A DNA stretch of 64,000 bases from Massilia sp. H6 (GTDB lineage: Bacteria > Pseudomonadota > Gammaproteobacteria > Burkholderiales > Burkholderiaceae_D): positions 4,187,346 to 4,251,345 of the forward strand of contig NZ_CP103371.1 of the NCBI RefSeq assembly GCF_024802625.1, given 5' to 3'. Below, piece by piece: positions 47,714-55,913 of the stretch. The notes beneath the pieces are model-generated. The model saw only the letters and a program-made list of their open reading frames with translations, made no database searches and had not been told where the DNA came from. The translations under genes were made by a program, and so were the position numbers. The stretch's first letter is position 1; each line of letters starts with the position of its first letter.

Positions 47714-48859
47714 ATGAAAAAACTGTTAGCGGCCGTGGCCGCCTGCCTGCTGATGGCTTCGGCCGCTGCACAGACCATCCCGGCACCGTCCATCGCCGCC
47801 AAGTCGTGGCTGCTGCTCGACGCCACCAGCGGCCAGGTGATCGCCGCCCAGGACCAGAATGCGCGCATCGAACCGGCCTCGCTCACCAAGGTCATGACTG
47901 CCTATGTGACCTTCAGCGCACTGCGCGACAAGAAGCTGACGCTGGACACGATGGTCAACGTCTCGACCCGCGCATGGAAAGTCGACGCCAGCAGCTCGAA
48001 GATGTTCATCGACCCGGCTACCCCGGTATCGGTCAACGACCTGCTACACGGCTTGATGATTCAGTCGGGTAACGACGCCGCCGTGGCGCTGGCCGAAGCC
48101 GTGGCTGGCGACGAAGGCACCTTTGTTACGCTGATGAACCGCGAATCCGAGCGCCTTGGCATGAAGAACACGCGCTGGGCCAATCCGCATGGCCTGCCGG
48201 ATGCGAACAACTATTCGACCGCCTTCGACCTGGCGGTGATGGCGGCAAGCGTGATCCGCGACTTCCCGCAGTTCTACAAGATCGACTCGATCAAGCAGTT
48301 CACCTACAACAAGATCACCCAGCAGAACCGCAACCGCCTGCTGTGGCTGGACCCGACCGTGGACGGCATGAAGACCGGCCACACCGATTCTTCGGGCTAC
48401 AGCATGATTGCCTCGGCACGCCGCCCGAACGGCAACACCGGCCAGCGCCGCCTGATCTCGGTGGTGCTGGGTACCACGTCGGACTCGGTGCGTACCCAGG
48501 AAAGCCAGAAGCTGCTGAACTGGGGCTTCCAGAACTTCGACACCGTCAAGCTGTACTCGAAAGGCCAGACCGTGGCGACGCCGCCGGTGTGGAAGGGTTC
48601 GCAGTCGACGGTGAAAATCGGCTTTACCCGCGATGTGCTGGTGACCGTGCCCAAGGGCGTGGCGGCGAAGATGAAGCCCGTTTTGGAACGCAAGGACCCG
48701 CTGATGGCGCCACTGGCGCGCCACAGCAAGGTCGGCACCCTGAAGATGACGGTCGACGGCAAGCCGCTGCTGGCGCTGCCGGTGGTGGCGCTGGAAGAAG
48801 TGCCAGAAGCGAGCATCTTTGGCCGCGCATGGGATTCGCTGCGTCTCTGGATCCAGTAA
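47714..48859 (+). CDS. dacC: D-alanyl-D-alanine carboxypeptidase (PBP5/6 type)
   Basis: This 381-residue precursor has a signal peptide ending AAAQ (about 1-20). The three penicillin-binding motifs are SLTK (Ser56-Lys59), SGN (118-120) and KTG (220-222). The C-terminal beta-domain and terminal amphipathic helix (IFGRAWDSLRLWIQ) anchor it to the membrane. It trims the terminal D-Ala from peptidoglycan pentapeptides. ATG at 47702 is also possible (adds MNTP); 47714 gives a classical KK-start signal. A stem followed by T7 at about 48888-48921 terminates it. Confidence 0.92.
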   Translation: MKKLLAAVAACLLMASAAAQTIPAPSIAAKSWLLLDATSGQVIAAQDQNARIEPASLTKVMTAYVTFSALRDKKLTLDTMVNVSTRAWKVDASSSKMFIDPATPVSVNDLLHGLMIQSGNDAAVALAEAVAGDEGTFVTLMNRESERLGMKNTRWANPHGLPDANNYSTAFDLAVMAASVIRDFPQFYKIDSIKQFTYNKITQQNRNRLLWLDPTVDGMKTGHTDSSGYSMIASARRPNGNTGQRRLISVVLGTTSDSVRTQESQKLLNWGFQNFDTVKLYSKGQTVATPPVWKGSQSTVKIGFTRDVLVTVPKGVAAKMKPVLERKDPLMAPLARHSKVGTLKMTVDGKPLLALPVVALEEVPEASIFGRAWDSLRLWIQ

Positions 48860-48887
48860 TCGCTTACCAGGCTCAGGCTCAGGCCAA

Positions 48888-48921
48888 CGCCCGTCCGAGC
48901 GAAAGCGGGGCGGGTTTTTTT
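48888..48921 (+). terminator. dacC terminator
   Basis: CGCCCGTCC-type arm and GGGGCGGG form an imperfect GC stem with a GAAA-containing loop, then seven T. Confidence 0.75.
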
Positions 48922-48973
48922 ACGCTTGTGGCGCAGGCACCGAGACGCAACGAACCTGGGCTCTGTGCGCCGC

Positions 48974-48979
48974 TATAAT
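48974..48979 (+). promoter_or_regulatory. -10 element of the aldo/keto reductase gene
   Basis: A perfect TATAAT lies 28 bases before the ATG at 49008. No strong -35 is visible. Confidence 0.45.
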
Positions 48980-49007
48980 CGAACGATTCATTTCACAGGA
49001 TTTACCC

Positions 49008-49934
49008 ATGACCCAGCAACACTCCGCCGACCTGCACTGCCCGCGCATCAGCACGCGCGAAGGCGGACCTGAACTGTCGCGCATCGTGGCAGGCATGTGG
49101 CGCATGAACGAATGGGGCATGTCACCCGAAGCGCACATCGGCTTTGTCGAACAGTGCATCGCGCTTGGCGTGACCACCTTCGACCACGCCGACATCTATG
49201 GCGATTACGGCGTCGAAACCGCATTCGGCGAGGTGCTGCGCACCCAGCCGTCGCTGCGCGAGCGCATCGAACTGGTGAGCAAGTGCGGCATCAAGCTGCT
49301 GTCGTCCAGGCGCCCCGAGCACGGCATCCAGCACTACGACACCACGGCCAGCCACATCATCGGGTCGGCCGAGGAATCGCTGCGCCAGCTGCACACCGAC
49401 TACCTCGACCTGCTGCTGATCCACCGCCCCGACCCGCTGATGGACTTCGACGAGATCGCCGAAGCGTTCGTGCGCCTGAAACAGGCCGGCAAGGTGCGGC
49501 ACTTCGGGGTGTCGAATTTCAAGCGCCACCAGTTCGAGTGCCTGAACCGGCGCGTGCCGCTGGCGACCAACCAGGTCGAATTCTCGCCGATGGCCACCGC
49601 GCCGCTGTTCGATGAGACCTTCGATGGCTTGCAAGACATGCGCATCGCGCCCATGATCTGGTCGCCGCTGGGCGGTGGGCGCATGTTTACGTCAGACGAC
49701 GCCAATGCCGTCGCCGTGCGCGCAGTGATCGACGAGATCTCGAGCCGCACCGGGTGGCCGTTCGCCAGCGTGCTGTTCGCCTGGATCATGGCGCTGCCTA
49801 GCCGTCCGGTGCCGCTGACCGGCACCAAGCGCATCGAAGCGATCCGCGAAGCGGTGCTGGGGACCACTGTCAGCCTGGCGCGCGAAGACTGGTTCCGCAT
49901 TTTGCGCGCCGCGCGCGGACACGAGGTAGCCTGA
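49008..49934 (+). CDS. aldo/keto reductase (YdhF-like)
   Basis: This 308-residue TIM-barrel oxidoreductase has the catalytic tetrad visible: Asp and Tyr in FDHADIYGDYG, Lys in ELVSKCGIK and His in LLLIHRPDP. The NADPH-binding end (GTKRIEAIREA) is present. It fits the YdhF subgroup (HRPDPLMD, GVSNFKRHQ, NQVEFSPMATAPLFDETFD). It reduces aldehydes or ketones; the natural substrate is unknown. CAGGA seven bases before ATG supports the start. Confidence 0.9.
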   Translation: MTQQHSADLHCPRISTREGGPELSRIVAGMWRMNEWGMSPEAHIGFVEQCIALGVTTFDHADIYGDYGVETAFGEVLRTQPSLRERIELVSKCGIKLLSSRRPEHGIQHYDTTASHIIGSAEESLRQLHTDYLDLLLIHRPDPLMDFDEIAEAFVRLKQAGKVRHFGVSNFKRHQFECLNRRVPLATNQVEFSPMATAPLFDETFDGLQDMRIAPMIWSPLGGGRMFTSDDANAVAVRAVIDEISSRTGWPFASVLFAWIMALPSRPVPLTGTKRIEAIREAVLGTTVSLAREDWFRILRAARGHEVA

Positions 49935-49941
49935 AAGGGAC

Positions 49942-50259
49942 ATGGCCATGGCCGAAGGGCAGCTCAAGATCATCGACGGCACGGCGCTCAGCGCGCAGCA
50001 AAAGAAAGACCTGCTCAACCGCCTGGCGCGTATCGAGGGCCAGCTGCGCGGCGTGCAAAAGCTCATTGCGCTGGCGGCGCAGCCGTCGGACGTCGATGCC
50101 GTGGCCCAGCAGATGGCGGCCGCACGCAAGGCGCTCGACCGCTCGTTCGTGCAGCTGCTGACGGGGGCGATCCAGACCCAGTCTGCCAATGCGTCCGATG
50201 TCGATGAAGCACGGGCCAGCGCCGCGCACCTTGCCGCGATGCTCGACCGGTTTGCGTAA
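49942..50259 (+). CDS. CsoR/FrmR-family (DUF156) protein lacking the metal/aldehyde-sensing cysteines
   Basis: This 105-residue protein keeps the family helix RLARIEGQLRGVQKLI and the downstream AARKALDRSFVQLL helix. The all-helical DUF156 fold of copper, nickel and formaldehyde sensors is therefore clear. Yet the sequence has no Cys at all and no His at the usual ligand position in helix 2. Canonical CsoR (Cys-His-Cys) and FrmR (Cys) sensing is thus impossible. The gene starts 7 bases after the aldo/keto reductase stop, suggesting co-transcription and perhaps a shared response. It may repress DNA without an effector, sense something else, or be degenerate. Confidence 0.82.
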   Translation: MAMAEGQLKIIDGTALSAQQKKDLLNRLARIEGQLRGVQKLIALAAQPSDVDAVAQQMAAARKALDRSFVQLLTGAIQTQSANASDVDEARASAAHLAAMLDRFA

Positions 50260-50307
50260 CGGCCCATCGATCGCGCCAGGTGGACGGCGACGCCGCCCGC
50301 CCCGGGT

Positions 50308-51117
50308 TTAATCCTGGTAGACCTTTGGCGGCGCCACGCCGCGCCATCCGGTCTGCCACGCGATATTGAGCAGCAGCGTCGCACAGATATACAGCAAGAA
50401 GAACAGCACGAAGAAGCGCGTCTGCAGCACCGCCAGCAGTACCGCGCACACCGCCACCAGCACCAGCATGACCTTGCCGCTCGGGTGCTTGGAGCTGGGA
50501 AAACGGATGGTCGACACCATCAGCGTACCGACACCCACCATCAGCGCCATCAATGCGAAGCATTGCGCCATCGTGATGAGCGGATCGGGCCAGGCCACCA
50601 CCACCGAGGCCACGCAGGCCGCGCCGGCGGTGATCGGCATGCCGACGAAATAACGCGGATCGGTGCGGCCGGCGCTGACGTTAAAGCGCGCCAGGCGCAG
50701 TGCGCCGCAGGTAACGAAGATGAAACAGGCCAAGCCACCCATGCGCACCAGGGTCGGGTGCGCCTCGCTCATTTGCGCGAACCCGTAGCAGTACAGCAGC
50801 AGGCCGGGCGCGCAGCCGAAGTTCATGACGTCGGCGATCGAATCGAGCTGCATGCCAAAGCTGGACTGGGTATTGGTGGCGCGTGCCACAAAGCCGTCAA
50901 GCGCATCGAACACGCCGGCCAGCACCAGCAGGATCGCCGCCAGGCGGTAGTCATCGGGGTTGCCTATGTGGGCATTGTCGACCGAGATGACGATGCTGCC
51001 GAAGCCGCAGGCGATCGACAGCAGCGTCACGAGACTGGGCAGGGCGAACTTGGCACGCGCAAGGCGCTGCTGATTTGATGGCTTCAATTGACTGCCCGAC
51101 AATAGGTTGAATGTCAC
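50308..51117 (-). CDS. pssA: CDP-diacylglycerol--serine O-phosphatidyltransferase
   Basis: This 269-residue integral membrane enzyme makes phosphatidylserine, the precursor of phosphatidylethanolamine. The CDP-alcohol phosphotransferase signature is complete: D-A-L-D-G-F-V-A-R then G-M-Q-L-D-S-I-A-D. Several membrane helices follow. The start codon is GTG at 51117 (M-T-F-N-L-L); TTG codons slightly downstream are alternatives. It is divergent from the CAP-domain gene. Confidence 0.92.
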   Translation of the reverse strand: MTFNLLSGSQLKPSNQQRLARAKFALPSLVTLLSIACGFGSIVISVDNAHIGNPDDYRLAAILLVLAGVFDALDGFVARATNTQSSFGMQLDSIADVMNFGCAPGLLLYCYGFAQMSEAHPTLVRMGGLACFIFVTCGALRLARFNVSAGRTDPRYFVGMPITAGAACVASVVVAWPDPLITMAQCFALMALMVGVGTLMVSTIRFPSSKHPSGKVMLVLVAVCAVLLAVLQTRFFVLFFLLYICATLLLNIAWQTGWRGVAPPKVYQD

Positions 51118-51226
51118 ATTCTACAGGCAGTGAAATAAGCTGGCGCTGCATGACAAGCTTCACGCGCGCGCTTGCGGTTTTCCTCTAGAATGTCGCATGA
51201 ATCGCTGTATTGACAGGAGTTGCTAT

Positions 51227-52198
51227 ATGAGCTATATGCCTCGCTGGCGTCCCCTAATCTCCGCTATCGCGGCCGCCCTCATGGCCGCCGGCCTGGGCGC
51301 ATGCGGTGGCGGTGGCGGCGGTGCGGCCGTGGCAGCGCCGCCCCTGGCCGTCCTACCCGTCCCTGGCACCGGCCCTTCCCCCGACGCGAGCGCGCCGGCG
51401 CAGACCAACAACATTGCCGTTGATGGCCGCAACTGGATCAACTACCGCCGCGCCCAGGCCGGCATGCCGGTCGTGCTTGAAAATGCGCAGATCAACAATG
51501 CCGCGCTTGGCCACTCCGAATACCAGCGCACCAATAACCTGATGAGCCACGAGCAGGTCGCGGGCAAGCCCGGCTTTACCGGCACTACCCTGCGCGATCG
51601 GCTCAACGCGGCTGGCTACACCATTCCCGCCAACGGCTTTGCGTTTGGCGAAGTCATTTCGGGAACCAGCAACGGCAATGGGTTTTTCATGGCCGAAGAA
51701 CTGATCACCGCGATCTACCACCGCTTCGTGATATTCGAGCCCAAGTTCCGCGAGATCGGTACTGGTGCAGCTACCTCGGCGAACCGTTACAATTACTTCA
51801 CCGCCAATTTTGCGACCCGCGGCGACTTTGGTCCTGGCATCGGCGCCAACGCCTTCGTCACCTGGCCGTTCAGCGGCCAGACCGGCGTGACGCCGAATTT
51901 CATGAGCGACAGCGAGGAACCAGACCCGGTGGCCAACATCAACGAAGTGGGATACCCGATCAGCGTGCATGCCAACATCGATGCGACGGTGTCGATGCAG
52001 GCATTTACCGTGCGTCCGCGCGGCGGCGCCAACCTGCAGGTGCAAGTCGTGAACCCCTTGGGTGACGCATCCAAGCGCACTGCCGTCGCCATCGTTCCGC
52101 TGGCGCCGCTCAGGTCCGGCACCACCTACGAGGCCAGTTTCAGCGGCACAGTCGACGGCACCCCGGTTACCCGGGACTGGTCGTTCACGACACGGTGA
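51227..52198 (+). CDS. CAP/SCP-domain lipoprotein
   Basis: This 323-residue precursor has a signal peptide and lipobox LGAC, then a Gly/Ala/Pro-rich spacer. The CAP (SCP/PR1, CRISP) domain is at about 75-205. Its helix motif is NWINYRRAQAG, the histidine region ALGHSEYQRTNNLMSHEQ, and the aromatic strand YHRFVIFEPKFREIGTG. The C-terminal 100 residues are a beta-rich extension. Bacterial CAP proteins are secreted and of mostly unknown function. The start at 51227 has AGGAG seven bases upstream, better than the ATG at 51197. Confidence 0.85.
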   Translation: MSYMPRWRPLISAIAAALMAAGLGACGGGGGGAAVAAPPLAVLPVPGTGPSPDASAPAQTNNIAVDGRNWINYRRAQAGMPVVLENAQINNAALGHSEYQRTNNLMSHEQVAGKPGFTGTTLRDRLNAAGYTIPANGFAFGEVISGTSNGNGFFMAEELITAIYHRFVIFEPKFREIGTGAATSANRYNYFTANFATRGDFGPGIGANAFVTWPFSGQTGVTPNFMSDSEEPDPVANINEVGYPISVHANIDATVSMQAFTVRPRGGANLQVQVVNPLGDASKRTAVAIVPLAPLRSGTTYEASFSGTVDGTPVTRDWSFTTR

Positions 52199-52857
52199 GC
52201 ACGCTTTTTTCTCCCGCCGGCACGGACATGCCTGGCACGCCCGACGGGGCCCAGACAAGCGTCGAAGACTCAGCCCTGGACTACCGCGCCGGGCTGGCCC
52301 GCCTGATGGGCGACCAGGCGATGTACCTGCGCGTGCTCACCCGGTTCCACCTGGATTACCGCGGCATGGTGCTGGGCTTGCATGATGCGCTCGCCGCCGG
52401 CGACTTGTTGCTGGCCCAGCGCCTGGCCCATACGCTCAAGGGGGCTGCCGCGATGATCGAGGCGCGCCGCCTGCGTCAGCTGGCCCACCAGGTTGAACAC
52501 GGCATGCGCGCGGGCTCGGGCGTGGATCCGCAATTGCTCGCCTGCCTGGGCAGGGAACTCGAGCGTGTCATGGCAGAACTGGACCTGTTGCTGGAGCAGC
52601 CTGCGGAACTGGCGCAGGCCGTTGCCACGCGGGTGTTCGCCGAGGCGGACATGACGCACCTGTGCGAGCTGCTCGACACCGGCGACAGCGCCGCGCAAGA
52701 TTTCGTTGAAGATCAATTTGCCGGCCTGCGTATCGTGCTGGGCATGAAGCGCGCGGCGGAACTGCAGGCGGCGATGGCGGCCTTCGATTTCGACAAGGCG
52801 CTGCAGCTGCTGCGCCCGGATGCGCACGCCGGGCGTGACCTGCTCACTAGCGGGTGA
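52195..52857 (+). CDS. Hpt (histidine phosphotransfer) domain protein
   Basis: This 220-residue protein has one Hpt domain at about 30-120 with the phospho-accepting His79 in LAHTLKGAAAMIEA. The C-terminal half is helical and has no second His motif. Hpt proteins carry phosphoryl groups between response-regulator domains. GTG 52195 overlaps the stop of the CAP gene (GTGA), which implies translational coupling. No histidine kinase or receiver gene is adjacent. Confidence 0.83.
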   Translation: MSTLFSPAGTDMPGTPDGAQTSVEDSALDYRAGLARLMGDQAMYLRVLTRFHLDYRGMVLGLHDALAAGDLLLAQRLAHTLKGAAAMIEARRLRQLAHQVEHGMRAGSGVDPQLLACLGRELERVMAELDLLLEQPAELAQAVATRVFAEADMTHLCELLDTGDSAAQDFVEDQFAGLRIVLGMKRAAELQAAMAAFDFDKALQLLRPDAHAGRDLLTSG

Positions 52858-53053
52858 ATTCCGCTTCTTCGTCGAACGCATCCGCGCAGCTTTTGCCACA
52901 GAACCGGCGCACGCTGTCGAGCGGCTTTTCGCAATACCAGCATGATCCCTTTGCAGGCAAGCTCAATCGTGCCGGCAGGGACGCCGCCACCACGGCCAGC
53001 GCTGGCTCGGCCGCCAGCCCGTTGTCTGGACAACTTTCCTGTGTCGTTTCCAC
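52847..53053 (-). CDS. small zinc-ribbon protein
   Basis: This small protein carries CWYCEKPLDSVRRFCGKSC near its end, a four-Cys treble-clef-like zinc knuckle, with an acidic tail DEEAEFTR. The start is uncertain. GTG 53053 (68 residues) has AGGGGGG a few bases upstream and is preferred; TTG 53086 would give 79 residues. Its 3' end overlaps the convergent Hpt gene by 11 bases. The zinc motif is similar to small DUF-type proteins seen in many Burkholderiales. Function unknown. Confidence 0.7.
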   Translation of the reverse strand: METTQESCPDNGLAAEPALAVVAASLPARLSLPAKGSCWYCEKPLDSVRRFCGKSCADAFDEEAEFTR

Positions 53054-53333
53054 GATCCCCCCTGCAACAGACTGAAGTTCAATCAAGATTACTTGAGCGG
53101 AACATCATGCCAATGAGAAACCTCAAGTGCCGACTGTGGCTGGAATCTGTCCGGACAGTACAAGCCAACTCAGTGTGCGCCGAAGGTGTTTGCAGTGCAA
53201 TCTCCGGATGGTGGCTGCATGTTAATTCGGCATGCATGCAACACATCTCCCACGACCTGCTGCGCAGCACGCGAAAATAATAGCGTATTGTTCATCGGCC
53301 GAAAGGCGCATCGATGGGTGTGTGGCGTAAGCG

Positions 53334-53909
53334 CTACTTTGCCGGCTCCAGCGTCACCAACAAGCCGGTGCGTGTGGTTTCGATGCGGGTCGGGATAAAC
53401 TGCACCCCCGCATAGCGCAGCTCGTCCACGTCGAAGGCATACACCGGCATATCGCGCACTACCGTGTCGATCAGGGAATTGGCCATGCGCGTGAGCTGGC
53501 GCTCTGCCTCTGGATTCGCGCCCAGCACCAGCCGGTCGACGCGCGGCTCGGCCATCATCACCGCAGCCCGGCCGGGGTCGACATACAGGCGGCCCGAAAA
53601 TGCCAGGCTGCCGCGCCAGGTATCGCGCGCGAACGGCGGCGACACCGAGGCGTCCAGCGCCAGCGCGACACGGTCGCGCTCCGGCTGGATCGACAGCATC
53701 GGGCGCGACAGGCGAATGTCGAACATCCGCATCAGCCGGTTATCGACCGGGAAGCGGCGCTCGAGGCCGGCCTGCAGCTTGTAAAGCGGCAGCTCGACCT
53801 TGCGCGGGCCGCTGAGGCTGGCGCAAGAAGACAGCAGCGTGCAGGCGGCCAATGCCAATCCTGCCCCCATCAGACGCCGTTGCCGCTTGAAACCCTGGGT
53901 AATCGCCAT
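53334..53909 (-). CDS. DUF1439 (YceB-like) lipoprotein
   Basis: This 191-residue lipoprotein has an Arg-rich n-region, a hydrophobic core and lipobox LSSC. The remainder (KLQAGLERRFPV, FSGRLYVDP, PVYAFDVDELRYAG) matches DUF1439/YceB, a beta-rich lipid-binding-like (SMP/TULIP-type) fold. Its function is not known. AGGAG lies seven bases from the ATG. About 77 bases beyond its start begins the island at 53987. The space 53091-53333, downstream of it, holds no supported gene. Confidence 0.8.
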   Translation of the reverse strand: MAITQGFKRQRRLMGAGLALAACTLLSSCASLSGPRKVELPLYKLQAGLERRFPVDNRLMRMFDIRLSRPMLSIQPERDRVALALDASVSPPFARDTWRGSLAFSGRLYVDPGRAAVMMAEPRVDRLVLGANPEAERQLTRMANSLIDTVVRDMPVYAFDVDELRYAGVQFIPTRIETTRTGLLVTLEPAK

Positions 53910-53986
53910 GCATGTTCTCCTGTCCAGACTGTTCGGCTAGCCTAGCATGGCAGCGCGGACGGAGCGGTGACGATAGGGCTGCGCGG

Positions 53987-54002
53987 CTATTTCGATACAG
54001 AA
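53987..54002. repeat. left att-like direct repeat (copy of the mnmE 3' end)
   Basis: CTATTTCGATACAGAA matches CTATTTTCCGATACAGAA at 59670-59687 with only a two-base gap. The right copy includes the mnmE stop codon. This fits the left boundary of an island inserted at the mnmE 3' end. Confidence 0.65.
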
Positions 54003-54681
54003 GCTTGTGACAAGCCGTAGAGCCACTGCTGACGTGCGCTTCGCTAACACCACCGGATTCTGTGTACTAACTTGTGTACTAATGGCTCAGTCCGTCCACG
54101 GTTTTCCGCCCTAATAGCAGGTACGCAGCAACCAGCGCCAGCCGTGCAGACACTGCTGCATACAGCTTTATGTCGGCGGTATTGCAGAGGAGGGAATACG
54201 GGACTTGGATGGAAGTACGGAGCTACTCGATTCTTTCGATAGCACAGGGGCTTTCGCTGATCGCCCTACTCTGCGACGAGCCGTCGTCGCAGCAAGTCCT
54301 TACGGCCAGAGTAACTTAACCGGCAATGAGCTGTGAAGGGTGGTGCCCTGACGACATTGGGGGTATGGCTTCAATCCTTATTATACCCAAGAGGATGCAG
54401 CTAGGCGGCACTGTATAGAGCACTGTTCCAAAGATTTGCCACGTTTTCCCGTCCCACACCGATAGGTTGAGTCGTCCACAGCTTCGCTGAGACTAGGCGA
54501 ATCATGGAAGCCGAGAAGCTAAGGCCCCTAACGCCGCACCTCGACCGTTTTCTAGAGTGCCTTGGCACACCGGCGACACAAACCTGCATTGCATAACACA
54601 ATGAACAAACTACAAATTCCTCCATGAACTTGTTTGGAACGGCGATAATGTGGCACTGTCACACAACATTTGGAGGTATTC
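54003..54681. other. gene-free left part of the island
   Basis: About 680 bases in which no reading frame is convincing on either strand. It contains the 10-base tandem direct repeat at 54061-54082 and, near its right end, the probable control region of the ABC-3C operon. GATAAT is at 54644-54649, and a small TGTG-(7)-CACA dyad is at about 54650. It may be the eroded site of a lost integrase gene, which is an inference. Confidence 0.5.
54061..54082. repeat. short tandem direct repeat TGTGTACTAA
   Basis: TGTGTACTAA occurs at 54061-54070 and again at 54073-54082, separated by CT. It is 60 bases inside the left island boundary, where recombinase arm sites would be expected. Confidence 0.4.
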
Positions 54682-54834
54682 ATGCAGTATTTGCCACAGA
54701 TCTTGAGTTTCTTAGGGGGCCTGCTCGCTGGTTGGACAATCAAGGTAATTGTCGACAGGTCGAAAAATAGCACCACTGTCAAAGGCAACACTGCGGGTGG
54801 TGACATTGCTGGTCGCGACATCACAAAGAACTAA
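54682..54834 (+). CDS. 50-residue membrane peptide with GGDxAGRDxxK tail, first gene of the ABC-3C operon
   Basis: This short gene has a strong ribosome-binding site (GGAGG, six bases before ATG) and ends six bases before the next start. Residues 4-24 (LPQILSFLGGLLAGWTIKVI) form one probable membrane helix. The tail reads VKGNTAGGDIAGRDITKN. The next protein has almost the same motif near its N-terminus (KNNTIGGDAAGRDVVK). This shared tag, the coupling and the spacing make it a real gene although it is very short. I infer that the tag docks or co-assembles the membrane peptide with the next protein, so that this peptide may be the membrane-acting effector. No function is proven. Confidence 0.72.
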   Translation: MQYLPQILSFLGGLLAGWTIKVIVDRSKNSTTVKGNTAGGDIAGRDITKN

Positions 54835-54840
54835 GCTCAG

Positions 54841-55407
54841 ATGTCGAGTTTGATGACCACAGTCAAAAACAACACGATTGGCGGCGACGCAGCCGGCAGG
54901 GATGTCGTTAAGACCTATCACGCGGCGCGCGAACCGACCGCCATGACCAAACTCGTCGAGCAGTATCTCGCGGAAACGCTTGCTGATCAGACACTGATGG
55001 CCTGGACTGAAAAGCTCGAACATTTTCTGTCGAATCAAACCAACTCGGATGTGCGGGGATTGGAAGCAAAGCTTAAGGCCTCCGGGCGCGACTATCTGAT
55101 CAAAGACGCACTTGTCAAAAAGCAGTCGGCCTATAAAGCTATCTTGCGCCAACAAAGCTCGAAGTCGGCTCAGACCATCTACACGTTCTTGATGGCCGAG
55201 ATTGTGGTGAATTTTGAACAAACGGTTCTTCCTCTAGTTCAGGACGGAGCCTCACGAGCGACGATCGACACCGCGATGTTAGAAAAGGCTATCGCACCTG
55301 CGCTTAGCATGCTCGAATCGAATCCGTTAAATTTGGACAAAATGGACATTCAAGGCTTGGTCTACTTTTTGGCCGGCAACTGCTATATTAGGTGGGATGC
55401 ATGCTGA
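54841..55407 (+). CDS. ABC-3C system C-terminal-domain component
   Basis: This 188-residue protein starts with the tag NNTIGGDAAGRDVVK (residues 10-24), then a helical region. GRD-tag N-termini occur on several predicted bacterial conflict proteins. The C-terminal part (DIQGLVYFLAGNCYIRWD) looks like a small helical domain. The stop overlaps the start of the middle component by 16 bases. In ABC-3C systems the third component usually joins a variable effector domain to a conserved C-terminal domain. Here there is no recognisable enzyme domain in front, only the tag, so effector activity may reside in the preceding membrane peptide. The assignment rests on operon order and general resemblance, not on a search. 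Confidence 0.6.
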   Translation: MSSLMTTVKNNTIGGDAAGRDVVKTYHAAREPTAMTKLVEQYLAETLADQTLMAWTEKLEHFLSNQTNSDVRGLEAKLKASGRDYLIKDALVKKQSAYKAILRQQSSKSAQTIYTFLMAEIVVNFEQTVLPLVQDGASRATIDTAMLEKAIAPALSMLESNPLNLDKMDIQGLVYFLAGNCYIRWDAC

Positions 55408-55913
55408 TCTATGATCCGGCCTTGGACCCTTACCACACGGCCGTCAGGATATTGGCGATCGCGATATCGGCGACTGCGCGTGGAGCAGAGCTAACGGTCG
55501 ACGCCGCCCGGATTACAGACTACTTCTTAACCTACCCGTATAAAATGGCCAACTTCAAGTTCCCGGCGGAGTTCAAGCCCTTACGCGCGGCAGTGAAGGA
55601 GACCGAAAACCCTTATCGACACGCCAACGGTAATCGCGCTGTGTTCGAACGCATGCGCCCAATCTTTTTTGCGGCACTTAGTGGACTTGTCGCGTCCAAC
55701 ATTATTCAAGATGTGGCGCTTCAAAAAGGGACCATTGAACTCACAAAACTCCCCATCCCCAACGAGCTAGCGTCGGCCGCCCAACGCTTTCATGTACGGC
55801 AAACGGCGATTGGAAAATTCCTGCTTTCGGACTTTCTCGCAATTCCAGCCACGGGTGAAAACGGACTCAAACATCGCTCCAACCTTATAGAACACCGATA
55901 TGACATTGCTTAA
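55392..55913 (+). CDS. ABC-3C system middle component (MC5-like)
   Basis: This 173-residue protein opens MLIYDPALDPYHTAVRIL. It then has RITDYFLTYPYKMANFKFP, a helix-turn-helix-like arrangement, and ENPYRHANGNRAVFERMRPI. This pattern fits what I recall of the middle-component family of ABC-3C systems (wHTH-type fold). Middle components link the SMC-like ATPase to the effector component. It overlaps the CTD gene upstream (16 bases) and the ATPase gene downstream (14 bases), so the three are translated as a unit. No catalytic residues are seen. Confidence 0.62.
   Translation: MGCMLIYDPALDPYHTAVRILAIAISATARGAELTVDAARITDYFLTYPYKMANFKFPAEFKPLRAAVKETENPYRHANGNRAVFERMRPIFFAALSGLVASNIIQDVALQKGTIELTKLPIPNELASAAQRFHVRQTAIGKFLLSDFLAIPATGENGLKHRSNLIEHRYDIA

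Noticed and set aside
53091..53333. Small frames between the zinc-ribbon gene and the DUF1439 lipoprotein
   Set aside because: They are short, Cys/His-rich by chance, without ribosome-binding sites or family motifs.
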